Source of the DNA: CAIZWU01 sp942492905
GTDB taxonomy: Bacteria; Verrucomicrobiota; Verrucomicrobiia; Verrucomicrobiales; V1-33
Assembly: GCA_942492905.1 (NCBI GenBank)
Contig: OW818657.1
Location: forward strand, 3,100,001 to 3,164,000
Reading direction: 5' to 3'
DNA: 64,000 bases
Shown here: positions 34,127-42,983 of the stretch, one piece after another
Position numbering within the stretch: the first letter of the stretch is position 1
Layout: every line of letters begins with the position of its first letter
Program-made: the position numbers and the translations under genes
The notes under the pieces: generated by a model
Told to the model about the DNA's origin: nothing
The model's input: only the letters and a program-made list of their open reading frames with translations
The model's database searches: none

Positions 34127-35488
34127 ATGCATACTCCGGTTCTCGCGGCACTTTCCAGTCAGGCTCCCTCGGATGACATCACCGTCTGCGGCTGGGTCCG
34201 CACCCGGCGGGATGCCAAGGCTTTTTCCTTCCTGGAAATCAATGATGGGTCCTGTTTGAGGGGGATTCAGGTGGTGGTGGATGCCGGCACGCCGGGATCG
34301 GAATCCCTGCTGGAGATGACCACGGGCGCGAGTGTGGAGGTGCAGGGGAAATTGGTGGCTTCGCAGGGCAAGGAGCAGCCATGGGAAATCCAGGCGGCCC
34401 GGATTTCCCTCGTGGGACCGGCGGATGACACCTATCCCTTGCAGAAAAAGGGGCACACTCTGGAGTTTCTGCGGGAAATCGCCCACCTGCGGCCGCGGTC
34501 GAATTTGTTCGGGGCGGTGTTCCGGGTCCGCAGCCGGATGGCCTATGCGGTGCATCAGTTTTTCCAGGATCGCGGGTTTCTGAATGTGCACACCCCCATG
34601 ATCACCTCGAGTGACTGCGAAGGGGCGGGAGAGATGTTCCGGGTGACCACGCTGCCCCCCGGGAGTGGCGGCAAGCCAGAGGAGGATTTTTTCGGCAAAC
34701 CCGCCTTTCTAACGGTGAGCGGCCAGCTGGAGGCGGAAACCCTCGCCTGCGCGTTGGGCAAGGTTTACACCTTCGGACCGACCTTCCGGGCGGAGAATTC
34801 CAACACTTCACGGCATGCGGCGGAGTTCTGGATGATCGAGCCGGAACAGGCGTTTTGTGATCTCGCGGGCAATATGGATTTGGCCGAAGCCCAACTCAAA
34901 CATCAGGTCCGGGATGCGCTGGAACGCTGCGCGGAGGATCTGGCCTTTTTCGCCAAATACGTGGACAAGGGATTGATCGAGCGTCTGAAGTTTGTGGCTG
35001 ACCGTCCCTTCCAGCGGGTGAGTTACACGGAGGCCGTGACCCTGCTGGAGCAGAGCGGGGAGAGCTTTGAATACCCTGTGAAATATGGGCTCAATCTTCA
35101 GTCGGGCCACGAACGCTGGTTGACGGAAAAATACTTCCAGTGCCCGGTGATCGTTTACAACTATCCGAAGGAGATCAAACCCTTCTACATGCGCCAGAAC
35201 GACGATGGACTGACCGTGGCCGCCATGGATGTGCTGGTGCCCGGCATTGGCGAAATCATTGGCGGCAGCCAGCGGGAGGAGCGGCCGGACCGTTTGAGCG
35301 CGGCGATGGCGCATCATGGTCTGAGTGAGGCTGACTACTGGTGGTATGCTGATCTGCGGAAATATGGAACGGTCCCGCACGCGGGTTATGGCATGGGTTT
35401 TGAGCGGTTGCTCATGTTTGTCACTGGAGTGGGGAATATCCGCGATGTGATCCCGTTTGCCCGGACGCCCGGGCATGCGGACTTCTAG
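34127..35488 (+). CDS. asnS: Asparaginyl-tRNA synthetase
   Basis: This 453-residue class II synthetase charges tRNA-Asn. The OB-fold anticodon domain (TVCGWVRTRRDAKAFSFLEIND) precedes the catalytic core. Motif 2 is FGPTFRAENSNTSRHAAEFWM, and motif 3 is GYGMGFERLLMFVTGVGNIRDVIPF. VSGQLEAETLACALGKVYTF is characteristic of AsnRS rather than AspRS. Length is normal. The start at 34127 (MHTPVLAAL) fits the family N-terminus; the frame stays open upstream into a GC-rich region with no family similarity. Confidence 0.95.
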   Translation: MHTPVLAALSSQAPSDDITVCGWVRTRRDAKAFSFLEINDGSCLRGIQVVVDAGTPGSESLLEMTTGASVEVQGKLVASQGKEQPWEIQAARISLVGPADDTYPLQKKGHTLEFLREIAHLRPRSNLFGAVFRVRSRMAYAVHQFFQDRGFLNVHTPMITSSDCEGAGEMFRVTTLPPGSGGKPEEDFFGKPAFLTVSGQLEAETLACALGKVYTFGPTFRAENSNTSRHAAEFWMIEPEQAFCDLAGNMDLAEAQLKHQVRDALERCAEDLAFFAKYVDKGLIERLKFVADRPFQRVSYTEAVTLLEQSGESFEYPVKYGLNLQSGHERWLTEKYFQCPVIVYNYPKEIKPFYMRQNDDGLTVAAMDVLVPGIGEIIGGSQREERPDRLSAAMAHHGLSEADYWWYADLRKYGTVPHAGYGMGFERLLMFVTGVGNIRDVIPFARTPGHADF

Positions 35489-35555
35489 CCCGCGGATCGG
35501 CCCCGGGGAGCGGATTCCGGTTGCCGGTCCCATGGCCTGACCGTATCGCGGGAGG

Positions 35556-36734
35556 ATGGTCACGGTTCATCGTCAGGTTATTATTGTCGGCGCAGGGATC
35601 GCAGGATTGTGGACTCTGCGGCGCCTGGTGGCGGCTGGTTATGACGCCATTTTGCTGGAGAAGGAAGCCATCGGGGCCGGGCAGAGCCTGGGAGCCCAAG
35701 GAATCCTGCATGGTGGGGTCAAGTATGGATTGGATGGTTCGAACCGGGAGATCGCGGAGAAGCTGCGGAGTTTGCCGCCCATTTGGCTGGATTGCCTGGC
35801 GGGGAAACGCGAGCCTTCGCTGGCTGCTGCCCGGACTCTGTCCCCCTGTCAGCATTTGTGGGCGGCGGATTCGTGGTTGGCGAGAGTCGGGGCGACGGTG
35901 GGAGCCCGGGCCATGCAGGGGGAAGTGAAGAAATTGGCCCGGGAAGATTGGCCTCCGGCTCTCCGGGATGGCGGGCACAAGGGGGCGGTCTATGAGCTGG
36001 AGGAAACCGTGATTGAGGTGAAATCGGTTCTGGCGGCGTTGGCTGGACCGGTCCACGACCGGATTCTGCATGCGGCGATTGATGAATATGAGGTGGATGC
36101 CGCGGGTGCCCTGATGGCGGTCCAGTGTGGCGGCGTCCGGCTGACGGCCGGGGTTTTTCTGTTCACGGCGGCAACGGGGAATGAAGCCGCGGCGCTGGCG
36201 GCGGGGTTTGGAAATGCGGTCACGCAGCGGCGGCCGTTGAAACAGGTCATGGTGCGGGGGGCATTGCCGGAACTTTTTGGCCACTGTGTGACGGCGACTC
36301 CGAAACCGGTGGTGACCATCACGTCGCATCCCATGGGCGATGGCAGGGTCTGGTATCTCGGTGGGGGGATCGCGGAGGATGCCACCGGCATGACCGATGA
36401 AGAGGCGATGCGGCAGGCACGGAAAAAACTGGCAGGAATCTTCCCGGATTTCAAATGGGACGGGCTGGAGTGGGCCTGCTGGAAGGTGGACCGGGCCGAG
36501 CCGAATGCCGCCAGCCGGTTGCCGGATGGGCCGGCCTTGTTGGAACGGGGGACCACGGCATTGGCCTGGCCGACCAAGTTGGTGTATGCGCCCGCCCTGG
36601 CCGATCGGGCACTGGAATTCACCGCCCGGCATCTCGCGCCTGGGGACATGGCCACCGACCCGATCCCATTGCCCTTGGCCGGAATGGGGCATTATCCATG
36701 GGAAACGGCAGAGTGGCGGCCTCTCCCATCATGA
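35556..36734 (+). CDS. FAD-dependent oxidoreductase (glycerol-3-phosphate/D-amino-acid oxidase-like)
   Basis: This 392-residue flavoprotein begins with the dinucleotide-binding signature VIIVGAGIAGLWTLRRLVAAGYDAILLEKE. A GAQGILHGGVKYGLDG motif follows, like the DAO/GlpD family, in which this loop contacts the flavin. The C-terminus has a PTKLVYAPALADRALEF segment. The substrate is unknown. It starts directly after GGAGG, which is too close to act as a normal ribosome-binding site. Its stop overlaps the start of the aldo/keto reductase by four bases, so the two are coupled and may act on the same metabolite. Confidence 0.85.
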   Translation: MVTVHRQVIIVGAGIAGLWTLRRLVAAGYDAILLEKEAIGAGQSLGAQGILHGGVKYGLDGSNREIAEKLRSLPPIWLDCLAGKREPSLAAARTLSPCQHLWAADSWLARVGATVGARAMQGEVKKLAREDWPPALRDGGHKGAVYELEETVIEVKSVLAALAGPVHDRILHAAIDEYEVDAAGALMAVQCGGVRLTAGVFLFTAATGNEAAALAAGFGNAVTQRRPLKQVMVRGALPELFGHCVTATPKPVVTITSHPMGDGRVWYLGGGIAEDATGMTDEEAMRQARKKLAGIFPDFKWDGLEWACWKVDRAEPNAASRLPDGPALLERGTTALAWPTKLVYAPALADRALEFTARHLAPGDMATDPIPLPLAGMGHYPWETAEWRPLPS

Positions 36735-37546
36735 ACATCCTGACGAAACATTTCCTTGGAAGCACCGGACTGCAGACGGCAGCGCTTGGGCTGGGGACGG
36801 TGAAGTGGGGGCGCAACGAGGGATTGAAACATGCGCCTTTTGCGTTGCCGGATGATGCCACCTGCTGGCGGTTGCTCGATCTGGCGGAAGCCGCGGGAGT
36901 CAATCTGCTGGATGTGGCTCCCGCTTATGGGATCGCCGAGGAGCGGCTGGGCCGGCTGCTGGCAGGACGGCGGGACCAGTTTTTGTTATTCTCCAAGACC
37001 GGGGAAATCTTTGAACGCGGGCAATCCTCGTGGGATTTCAGCGCGGCCCACACCCGCCGCAGTGTGGAGGAAAGCCTGCGCCGGCTGCAGACGGACCGGT
37101 TGGAGGCAGTGCTGCTGCATTGTCCCCGGGAGGACCTGAGTGTTATCCAGGATACCGCCGCGCTGGAAGTGCTGCACTCCATGAAAGCCGCCGGGCTGAT
37201 CCGCGCAGTGGGCATCTCCACCATGAGTCTTGCCGGCGGCCTCGCCGCAGTGCCGCTGTGCGATTTGGTTATGGTGGCCTGGAACACTGGCTTTCATGAG
37301 CAACAGCCTGTGATCGAAGCCGCCGCTGCGGCGGGGAAGGGGATTCTGCTCAAGAAGGTGCTGGCCTCAGGTGATTTGTCCGCAGGCGGGACCGTGCCTG
37401 CGGGGATGACGGCCTTGGATTACCGGCTGCGGTCGGCGTTGGCCCTGCCGGGGCATCCAGTGGTCATCGCCGGGACCATCACGCCGAAGCACCTGGAAGA
37501 AAATCTGGCGGCGGCCGCGGCGGGAGCCTGGCCGGAAGCGGACTGA
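36731..37546 (+). CDS. Aldo/keto reductase
   Basis: This 271-residue protein has the aldo/keto reductase barrel with the catalytic tetrad visible by motif: Asp and Tyr in LLDVAPAYGIAEERLG, Lys in FSKTGE, and His in LLHCPRED. SMKAAGLIRAVGISTMS is the typical NADPH-side strand. It is shorter than most members (about 300-340), lacking the longer C-terminal loop, so substrate specificity is open. The ATG at 36731 overlaps the oxidoreductase stop (ATGA). Confidence 0.88.
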   Translation: MNILTKHFLGSTGLQTAALGLGTVKWGRNEGLKHAPFALPDDATCWRLLDLAEAAGVNLLDVAPAYGIAEERLGRLLAGRRDQFLLFSKTGEIFERGQSSWDFSAAHTRRSVEESLRRLQTDRLEAVLLHCPREDLSVIQDTAALEVLHSMKAAGLIRAVGISTMSLAGGLAAVPLCDLVMVAWNTGFHEQQPVIEAAAAAGKGILLKKVLASGDLSAGGTVPAGMTALDYRLRSALALPGHPVVIAGTITPKHLEENLAAAAAGAWPEAD

Positions 37547-37724
37547 CTTCTCCGGGTTGAGTTCTGCCGCAAGGACGGCGCCGGTGGGGTTATTTGATCA
37601 ATACCGGCAGGCTTTTGCGCGGGAAACGGGGAACCGGGTCTTGCAGGCTGCTTTCTTGGAATCCAGACTCTGCTTCAGGGAAATCCGGTTTCCAGATACC
37701 CATTCCCCAGTCCTTCATAACGTT

Positions 37725-38960
37725 ATGTTCCGTCTGCTCCTTCTCACCTTTGGCGTGCTCGGTTTGACCGGCTCCTTCACCCTGGCCGGTCTTCAGGTTC
37801 CTGCCTTCACGGCCTATATCGATCCCAATCCGGAAGGCGCCAAGGTTTCCGAAAAGCATGGGATCACTGGCTGGAAGGATCCTGCCCAGCAGGTGGTTTG
37901 GTTTGGAGAACTCAAAGCCACCGGCGGATTGACGGTGGCCTTGTCGGTGAAGCTTCCGCCGGGGGGCAAGTCGCGGCTGCAGATCAAGATAGGTGATCAG
38001 AAACATGAGGCGGAGGTCATGGCGGGCCGGGCGGATTTTGGGCGCTACACCATCGCCAGACCGGGGTATGTACGCATCGAACTCTCCAGCCTGAATGGAA
38101 CGACCGATGCGGGGCAAATCGAGACCCTGCATCTGGATGGCGCCGCGGCGCAGCAGGCCCATTTCAACCTGAAGGAACGGCGCAATGCGGCTTCGGTGCA
38201 TCTTGCCTATCCGGTTCCGAAAGAGACGAAGGTTGCCATGTTTTACAATGAAGTCACTGCCGTGGCGGACCCGGTCTACACTTACTACATGGCCTGCGGA
38301 TTCTCCCGCGGTTACTTCGGCATGCAGGTCAATTCCGCCACGGAGCGCCGTCTGATTTTTTCCATCTGGGATGCGGGCAATGGTGGTGATGCCAAGGACC
38401 GGAGCAAGGTGGCGGACGATGATCAGACCCAGCTCATTGCGAAAGGGGAAGGGGTCCATGCTTCCGTTTTTGGCAATGAAGGCACCGGGGGGCACTCCCA
38501 TCTGGTGTATCCGTGGAAGACCGGCGAAGCCCAGAAATTCATCGTGGCCGTCCAGCCGGAAGGCACCCATACGATTTATAGCGGTTATTGGTTCCATCCG
38601 GAGAAAATGGAGTGGATGCTCATCGCCAGCTTCCGTGCGCCCAAGGATGGCAAATACCTCAGGGGGCTGTATTCATTCAGTGAGAATTTCGGCGGCAGCA
38701 ATGGTCACCTGCAGCGCAAAGCGCTCTTTGGCCCTCAATGGATCGCGGATGAGACCGGCCGCTGGAGCGAGTTGACCACCGCCACCTTCAGCCATGATGC
38801 CACCGGCAAGGCGGACAGGTTGGATCGCTTCATGGGCGTGGAAAATGGCAAATTCTTCCTGTCCCAGGGCGGTTTTATCGAAGGCCGCACGCCCTTTGGC
38901 GAAGCCTTCACCCGCCCCGCCACCGCTCAACCCGCACTGCCAGTTCTGCCAAAGCCCTGA
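37725..38960 (+). CDS. Exported DUF3472 protein with N-terminal DUF5077-like domain
   Basis: This 411-residue protein has a signal peptide (LLLLTFGVLGLTGSFTLA). The first domain (about 25-150) is beta-rich, with GLTVALSVKLPPGGKSRLQIKIGDQ and RPGYVRIELSSL, resembling DUF5077. The second domain has FYNEVTAVADPVYTYYMACGFSRGYFGMQVNS, RRLIFSIWDAG and GGHSHLVYPWK, characteristic of DUF3472. Such proteins are common in Bacteroidetes and Verrucomicrobia polysaccharide-related loci; the biochemical activity is unknown. The start at 37725 gives a normal signal peptide. Confidence 0.85.
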   Translation: MFRLLLLTFGVLGLTGSFTLAGLQVPAFTAYIDPNPEGAKVSEKHGITGWKDPAQQVVWFGELKATGGLTVALSVKLPPGGKSRLQIKIGDQKHEAEVMAGRADFGRYTIARPGYVRIELSSLNGTTDAGQIETLHLDGAAAQQAHFNLKERRNAASVHLAYPVPKETKVAMFYNEVTAVADPVYTYYMACGFSRGYFGMQVNSATERRLIFSIWDAGNGGDAKDRSKVADDDQTQLIAKGEGVHASVFGNEGTGGHSHLVYPWKTGEAQKFIVAVQPEGTHTIYSGYWFHPEKMEWMLIASFRAPKDGKYLRGLYSFSENFGGSNGHLQRKALFGPQWIADETGRWSELTTATFSHDATGKADRLDRFMGVENGKFFLSQGGFIEGRTPFGEAFTRPATAQPALPVLPKP

Positions 38961-38975
38961 CTCCGGCAGAAATCC

Positions 38976-39752
38976 TCACTTCCGGACGGCCCATGGCACG
39001 TGGGTTTGAGGTTTGACCGCAAACCGCAACCGGTAGGCGCGGGGCAGCAGACCGGTCGCGGCCTTGAAGCGTTTGGTGAAATGGCTTTGATCATGGAACC
39101 CACAGTCGAGCGCGATCACACTGAGCGCCTGGCTGGAGTGTTCCAGGAGATGGCGGGCGGCCTGGATTCTCACTTCGAGCAGATAGGCCGCCGGGGATCG
39201 GCCAAAGACGCGGCGGAACTCGCGCTGAAACTGACTGGAGGAGAGTCCGGCCTGCCGGGCCAGCTCCGGCACCCCGAGCGGCTCCCCGTAGTGCCGGCGG
39301 GCAAAATCGACCGCAGGAAGCAGCCGGCGGTATTCCTCGGGCGCCGTGCCGGCCCGCTCGTAGGGCCGCATCACCCCGGCGATGCCGAGCAATTTGCCCT
39401 GGGGGTCGAGGAGGGGGAGTTTGCTGCACACATACCAAAAAGGAGAGCCGGAAGCATCGGGCACCAGCCAGACCTGGTGGAGGATTGGCTGGCCGGAATC
39501 CATCACCTGCTGGTCTTCTGCCACATATTGCCGGGCCAGGGCCGGGGGATGGAAATCATGATCGGTTCTGCCCAGCATTCCTGTTTCCGATGAGCAGCCA
39601 TGCATTCTCCATTCGGCCGCGTTGGCGAGCACAAAGCGGTGGTGGCGGTCCTTGGCAAAGACGAAAACATCCGGGAGCAGATCCAGCAGGGGGAGCGTCT
39701 GTTGGAAGGCGCGGCGGATGGGTTCGGGATGAAAGAGGGGTAGCATCGCCAT
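38976..39752 (-). CDS. AraC-family regulator with N-terminal PAS domain
   Basis: This 258-residue protein has a PAS-like sensor domain (about 20-130) with LLPDVFVFAKDRHHRFVLANAA, LGRTDHDFHPPALARQYVAED and LLGIAGVMRPYER. The C-terminal AraC DNA-binding domain has two helix-turn-helices: VPELARQAGLSSSQFQREFRRVFG and SVIALDCGFHDQSHFTKRFKAATG. It is divergent from the DUF1549/DUF1553 gene (70 bases apart) and is the likely regulator of the neighbouring pairs, though it could also act on the DUF3472 gene whose 3' end it faces. Confidence 0.92.
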   Translation of the reverse strand: MAMLPLFHPEPIRRAFQQTLPLLDLLPDVFVFAKDRHHRFVLANAAEWRMHGCSSETGMLGRTDHDFHPPALARQYVAEDQQVMDSGQPILHQVWLVPDASGSPFWYVCSKLPLLDPQGKLLGIAGVMRPYERAGTAPEEYRRLLPAVDFARRHYGEPLGVPELARQAGLSSSQFQREFRRVFGRSPAAYLLEVRIQAARHLLEHSSQALSVIALDCGFHDQSHFTKRFKAATGLLPRAYRLRFAVKPQTHVPWAVRK

Positions 39753-39821
39753 GCGGCAAATATACCAATCTTTCGCACGTCGCTACAATAATGATGCCGG
39801 GCATCTGCTTAGGATCGGAAC

Positions 39822-42800
39822 ATGAGATTCTTTCCAATCCTGGGGGCCCTGTGGCTGGCGGGTGCTGCGATCTGTCCGGCGGCGGGCCCCTTGCGCTTCA
39901 ACCGGGACATCCGGCCGATTCTTTCTGAAAACTGCTTTCATTGCCATGGTCAGGACGCGGCGCGGCGGAAGGCGGATTTGAGGCTCGATACCTTTGAGGG
40001 GGCCACCGCAGTGCTGGAGGACGGGCCAGTTCTTGTGCCCGGGAAACCCGAAAGCAGTGCCTTGCTCCAACGCATGGCCTCGCATGATCCTGACGAACAG
40101 ATGCCGCCCCCGGAATCGAACCGGAAAGTCACTCCGGCCCAGATTGCCCTGGTCCGGCAGTGGATCACGGAAGGAGCTGCCTATGAAAAACACTGGGCTT
40201 TTGTGCCGCCGGTGCGGGCCGCCCTGCCGTCGGTTGCTGCCTGGGACCGGCAGCCGTGGGATGCCTGGATCAGGTCGCGGCTGGAGCGCGACGGTTTGGC
40301 TCCATCGCCAGAAGCCGCTCCGGAAGCCTGGCTGCGCCGGGCCTCCTTCGACCTGACTGGATTTGCTCCGACCCCAGCCGTGCTTGACGGATTCACCGGA
40401 GACGTGAAAGCCCGCGGGGAATCAGCCTACCGCGATGCGGTCGAGCGGTTGCTGGCTTCCCCGCGCTATGGCGAGCGCATGACGGCCGAGTGGCTGGACG
40501 CCGCGCGTTATGCCGATACCCATGGATTCAACAACGACTCCATGCGGTCCATGTGGCGCTGGCGGGACTGGGTGATCGATGCCTTCAATCACAATCTCCC
40601 CTACAACCAATTCATCACCCGCCAACTCGCCGGGGATCTGCTGCCGGAGCCCACGCTGGATGACCGCATCGCCACCGGTTTCGGCCGGAATCATGTGATC
40701 AATTCCGAGGGCGGGATTATCGATGAGGAGTATCGTGTGGAGTATGTGGCGGACCGGGTGCGCACCCTCGGCATGACCTGGCTGGGCCTGACCATGGAGT
40801 GCAGCCGTTGTCACGACCACAAATATGATCCGGTGACGGCCAAGGATTACTATCAACTGTATGCCTTCTTCAATCAGGTGCCGGAATGGGGGGAAGACGG
40901 GCGTCTGGCGAATGCCTCACCGTTGATTCCGGCCCCCACCGGAGTCCAGCAGGCGGCATTGGCACTGCTGGATCAACAGATTGCCTCGGCGGCTCAGGCT
41001 TTGCCGGAGGCCTCCACGGCGGGGCAGCCGTTGGGGGAAGTGGTGGCTTTTCTGAGCAAGGCAGTACCCGTCCAGCCGGACCCGGCAGGCATGGCATTCC
41101 GGGTGGAACGCAAGGATGGAAAACTGATCAACGGGGCCAAACCGGAAGAGTCGTCAGGGTTGGATCAGCGGGGCACTGACCATCCGGCCCTGGGACCGGT
41201 TTTTGCCTTCCCGGCCGCGGCCTGGACGGTGGCTCCGGCGCAATTTGAGGCTGCCAGTCACAAGGCATGGACGTGGCAGACATCGCTACGATGGCGGGGC
41301 GGGGCAGGGGTGCTCCTGTCCAATATGGGCTGGCAGATTCCGGTGTCTTCGGTGTCCCACGGGAATGGATTTGAAATCCGGATCAATGCTGCCGGAGCGG
41401 TGGAAGTCAGGATGGCCCAGAAGTGGCCGGCTTATGCGATCCAGTTGGAAGCGGTCGCGCGGTTGGGCACGGATCGCTGGCATCAGATCGCGGTGGTCAA
41501 TCATGGCACGGGAACCGCCGCAGGACTGCGGGTTTATGTCGATGGGGTGGAAAGTGATGTCGTGGTGCACCACGATGGTTTATCCGGCCCGGTCGGTCCC
41601 AAGGCGCTTTCGGTCGGCCGGAAGGAAGGACCGGAGCCGGAGGCTTTTGAAGGCGATCTCGCGGGCTTCCGGGTCTGGCCGGCGGTGTTGTCCGCGGACG
41701 ACCTGGCGCGGATGGCTGAGCGGCAACTGGTCCGGTTGATTGGCGCCCCCGGGGGCATGCCGGAGGCCTTGGTTCAGCTGGATCGGGTGCAGTCGGCCTT
41801 CCTGCGCTATCAGGACAGCACCCGTGAGGCGGTGCAGGCCCTGCGGGTCGCGCAGGCCAGGCGGTTGGAACTGAAACGGAACTTCCCGAGTGTGATGGTG
41901 ATGGCCGAAATGGCCAAGCCCCGGCCGACCCATGTCTTGTTAAGGGGCAGCTATGATGCCCTTGGCGAACCCGTCACGCCGGGGGTGCCGGAAAGCCTGT
42001 TGGGCGCCTGGCCGGCCGGTGCTCCCCGGAACCGCCTGGGACTGGCCCAATGGCTGACCCAGCCCGGCCACCCGTTGACCGCCCGCGTGGTGGTGAACCG
42101 TTTTTGGCAGCAGATTTTCGGGATCGGTCTGGTCAAGACGGCAGAGGATTTCGGCTTCCAGTCGGAATATCCGGCTCATCCGGAATTGTTGGATTGGCTG
42201 GCGCGGGACTTCATTGATGGAGGCTGGAATGTGAAGGACCTGATGCGGTCCATCGTGCTTTCGGCCACCTACCGTCAGGATTCCAGCATTGCTCCCGACC
42301 TGCTGACCCGCGATCCCGAGAACCGGCTGCTCGGCCGGGGGCCGCGTTTCCGTCTGCCGGCGGAAATGATCCGCGATCATGCGCTCGCGGTCAGTGGTCT
42401 GCTGCGCGAGCGCCTCGGTGGTCCCAGCGTTTTTCCGGATCAACCGGAGGACCTCTACAAAGGGGTGGTGGTGGATGCGGACTATCCTGGCACCAAATGG
42501 CTGACCAGCACCGGCGATGACCTCTACCGCCGCAGTCTCTACACCTTTTGGAAGCGGACGGTGCCGCACCCGGTGATGAACGTGTTCGACACCCCGGACC
42601 GGGAATTTGGCTGTGTCCGGCGTTCCCGCACCAACACCCCTCTCCAGGCCCTGACCCTGATGAATGAACCTGCCCTGATGCGTGCGGCCGGGCATCTGGG
42701 GCAGCGGATCCAGGCGGAAGGCGGCAACTCCGACGGGGCCCGGTTGGCGTGGGGCTTTCGCCTCACAACTGGACGCCTGCCGACACCAAGGGAAGCGGAG

Positions 42801-42980
42801 GTGCTGGCAAAAGTGCAGAACCAGCTGCGGGCCTCCTATCAAGCGGACTCTGCCGGAACCGAAGCCATGCTGAAGAGTGGAGGCGTGAATGCTGCGGCTG
42901 GCCAGGCAGGAGAATCAGCCGTTTGGACGGCCCTCGCCAGCAATCTGTTGAATCTGGACGAAACCATTACTAAAAACTGA
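39822..42980 (+). CDS. Planctomycete-type cytochrome c protein (PSCyt1-DUF1549-LamG-DUF1553)
   Basis: This 1052-residue exported protein has a signal peptide (FFPILGALWLAGAAICPAAG), then a PSCyt1 heme-binding domain with CFHCH (Cys38, Cys41, His42) and a DEQMPPPESNRKVT segment. DUF1549 follows (YGERMTAEWLDAARYADTHG, ECSRCHDHKYDP, itself a second CxxCH). A concanavalin/LamG-like insertion covers about residues 430-620, and DUF1553 has TARVVVNRFWQQIFGIGLVKTAEDFG and LSATYRQDS. It is paired with the DUF1501 gene four bases downstream, the standard arrangement in Planctomycetes and Verrucomicrobia. The reaction is unknown; links to sulfated-polysaccharide breakdown are suggested by genome context in these phyla. 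Confidence 0.9.
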   Translation: MRFFPILGALWLAGAAICPAAGPLRFNRDIRPILSENCFHCHGQDAARRKADLRLDTFEGATAVLEDGPVLVPGKPESSALLQRMASHDPDEQMPPPESNRKVTPAQIALVRQWITEGAAYEKHWAFVPPVRAALPSVAAWDRQPWDAWIRSRLERDGLAPSPEAAPEAWLRRASFDLTGFAPTPAVLDGFTGDVKARGESAYRDAVERLLASPRYGERMTAEWLDAARYADTHGFNNDSMRSMWRWRDWVIDAFNHNLPYNQFITRQLAGDLLPEPTLDDRIATGFGRNHVINSEGGIIDEEYRVEYVADRVRTLGMTWLGLTMECSRCHDHKYDPVTAKDYYQLYAFFNQVPEWGEDGRLANASPLIPAPTGVQQAALALLDQQIASAAQALPEASTAGQPLGEVVAFLSKAVPVQPDPAGMAFRVERKDGKLINGAKPEESSGLDQRGTDHPALGPVFAFPAAAWTVAPAQFEAASHKAWTWQTSLRWRGGAGVLLSNMGWQIPVSSVSHGNGFEIRINAAGAVEVRMAQKWPAYAIQLEAVARLGTDRWHQIAVVNHGTGTAAGLRVYVDGVESDVVVHHDGLSGPVGPKALSVGRKEGPEPEAFEGDLAGFRVWPAVLSADDLARMAERQLVRLIGAPGGMPEALVQLDRVQSAFLRYQDSTREAVQALRVAQARRLELKRNFPSVMVMAEMAKPRPTHVLLRGSYDALGEPVTPGVPESLLGAWPAGAPRNRLGLAQWLTQPGHPLTARVVVNRFWQQIFGIGLVKTAEDFGFQSEYPAHPELLDWLARDFIDGGWNVKDLMRSIVLSATYRQDSSIAPDLLTRDPENRLLGRGPRFRLPAEMIRDHALAVSGLLRERLGGPSVFPDQPEDLYKGVVVDADYPGTKWLTSTGDDLYRRSLYTFWKRTVPHPVMNVFDTPDREFGCVRRSRTNTPLQALTLMNEPALMRAAGHLGQRIQAEGGNSDGARLAWGFRLTTGRLPTPREAEVLAKVQNQLRASYQADSAGTEAMLKSGGVNAAAGQAGESAVWTALASNLLNLDETITKN

Positions 42981-42983
42981 CCC

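Noticed and set aside
37557..37724. In-frame upstream extension of the DUF3472 gene
   Set aside because: The 56 extra residues lack a signal peptide, while the ATG at 37725 starts a clean one.
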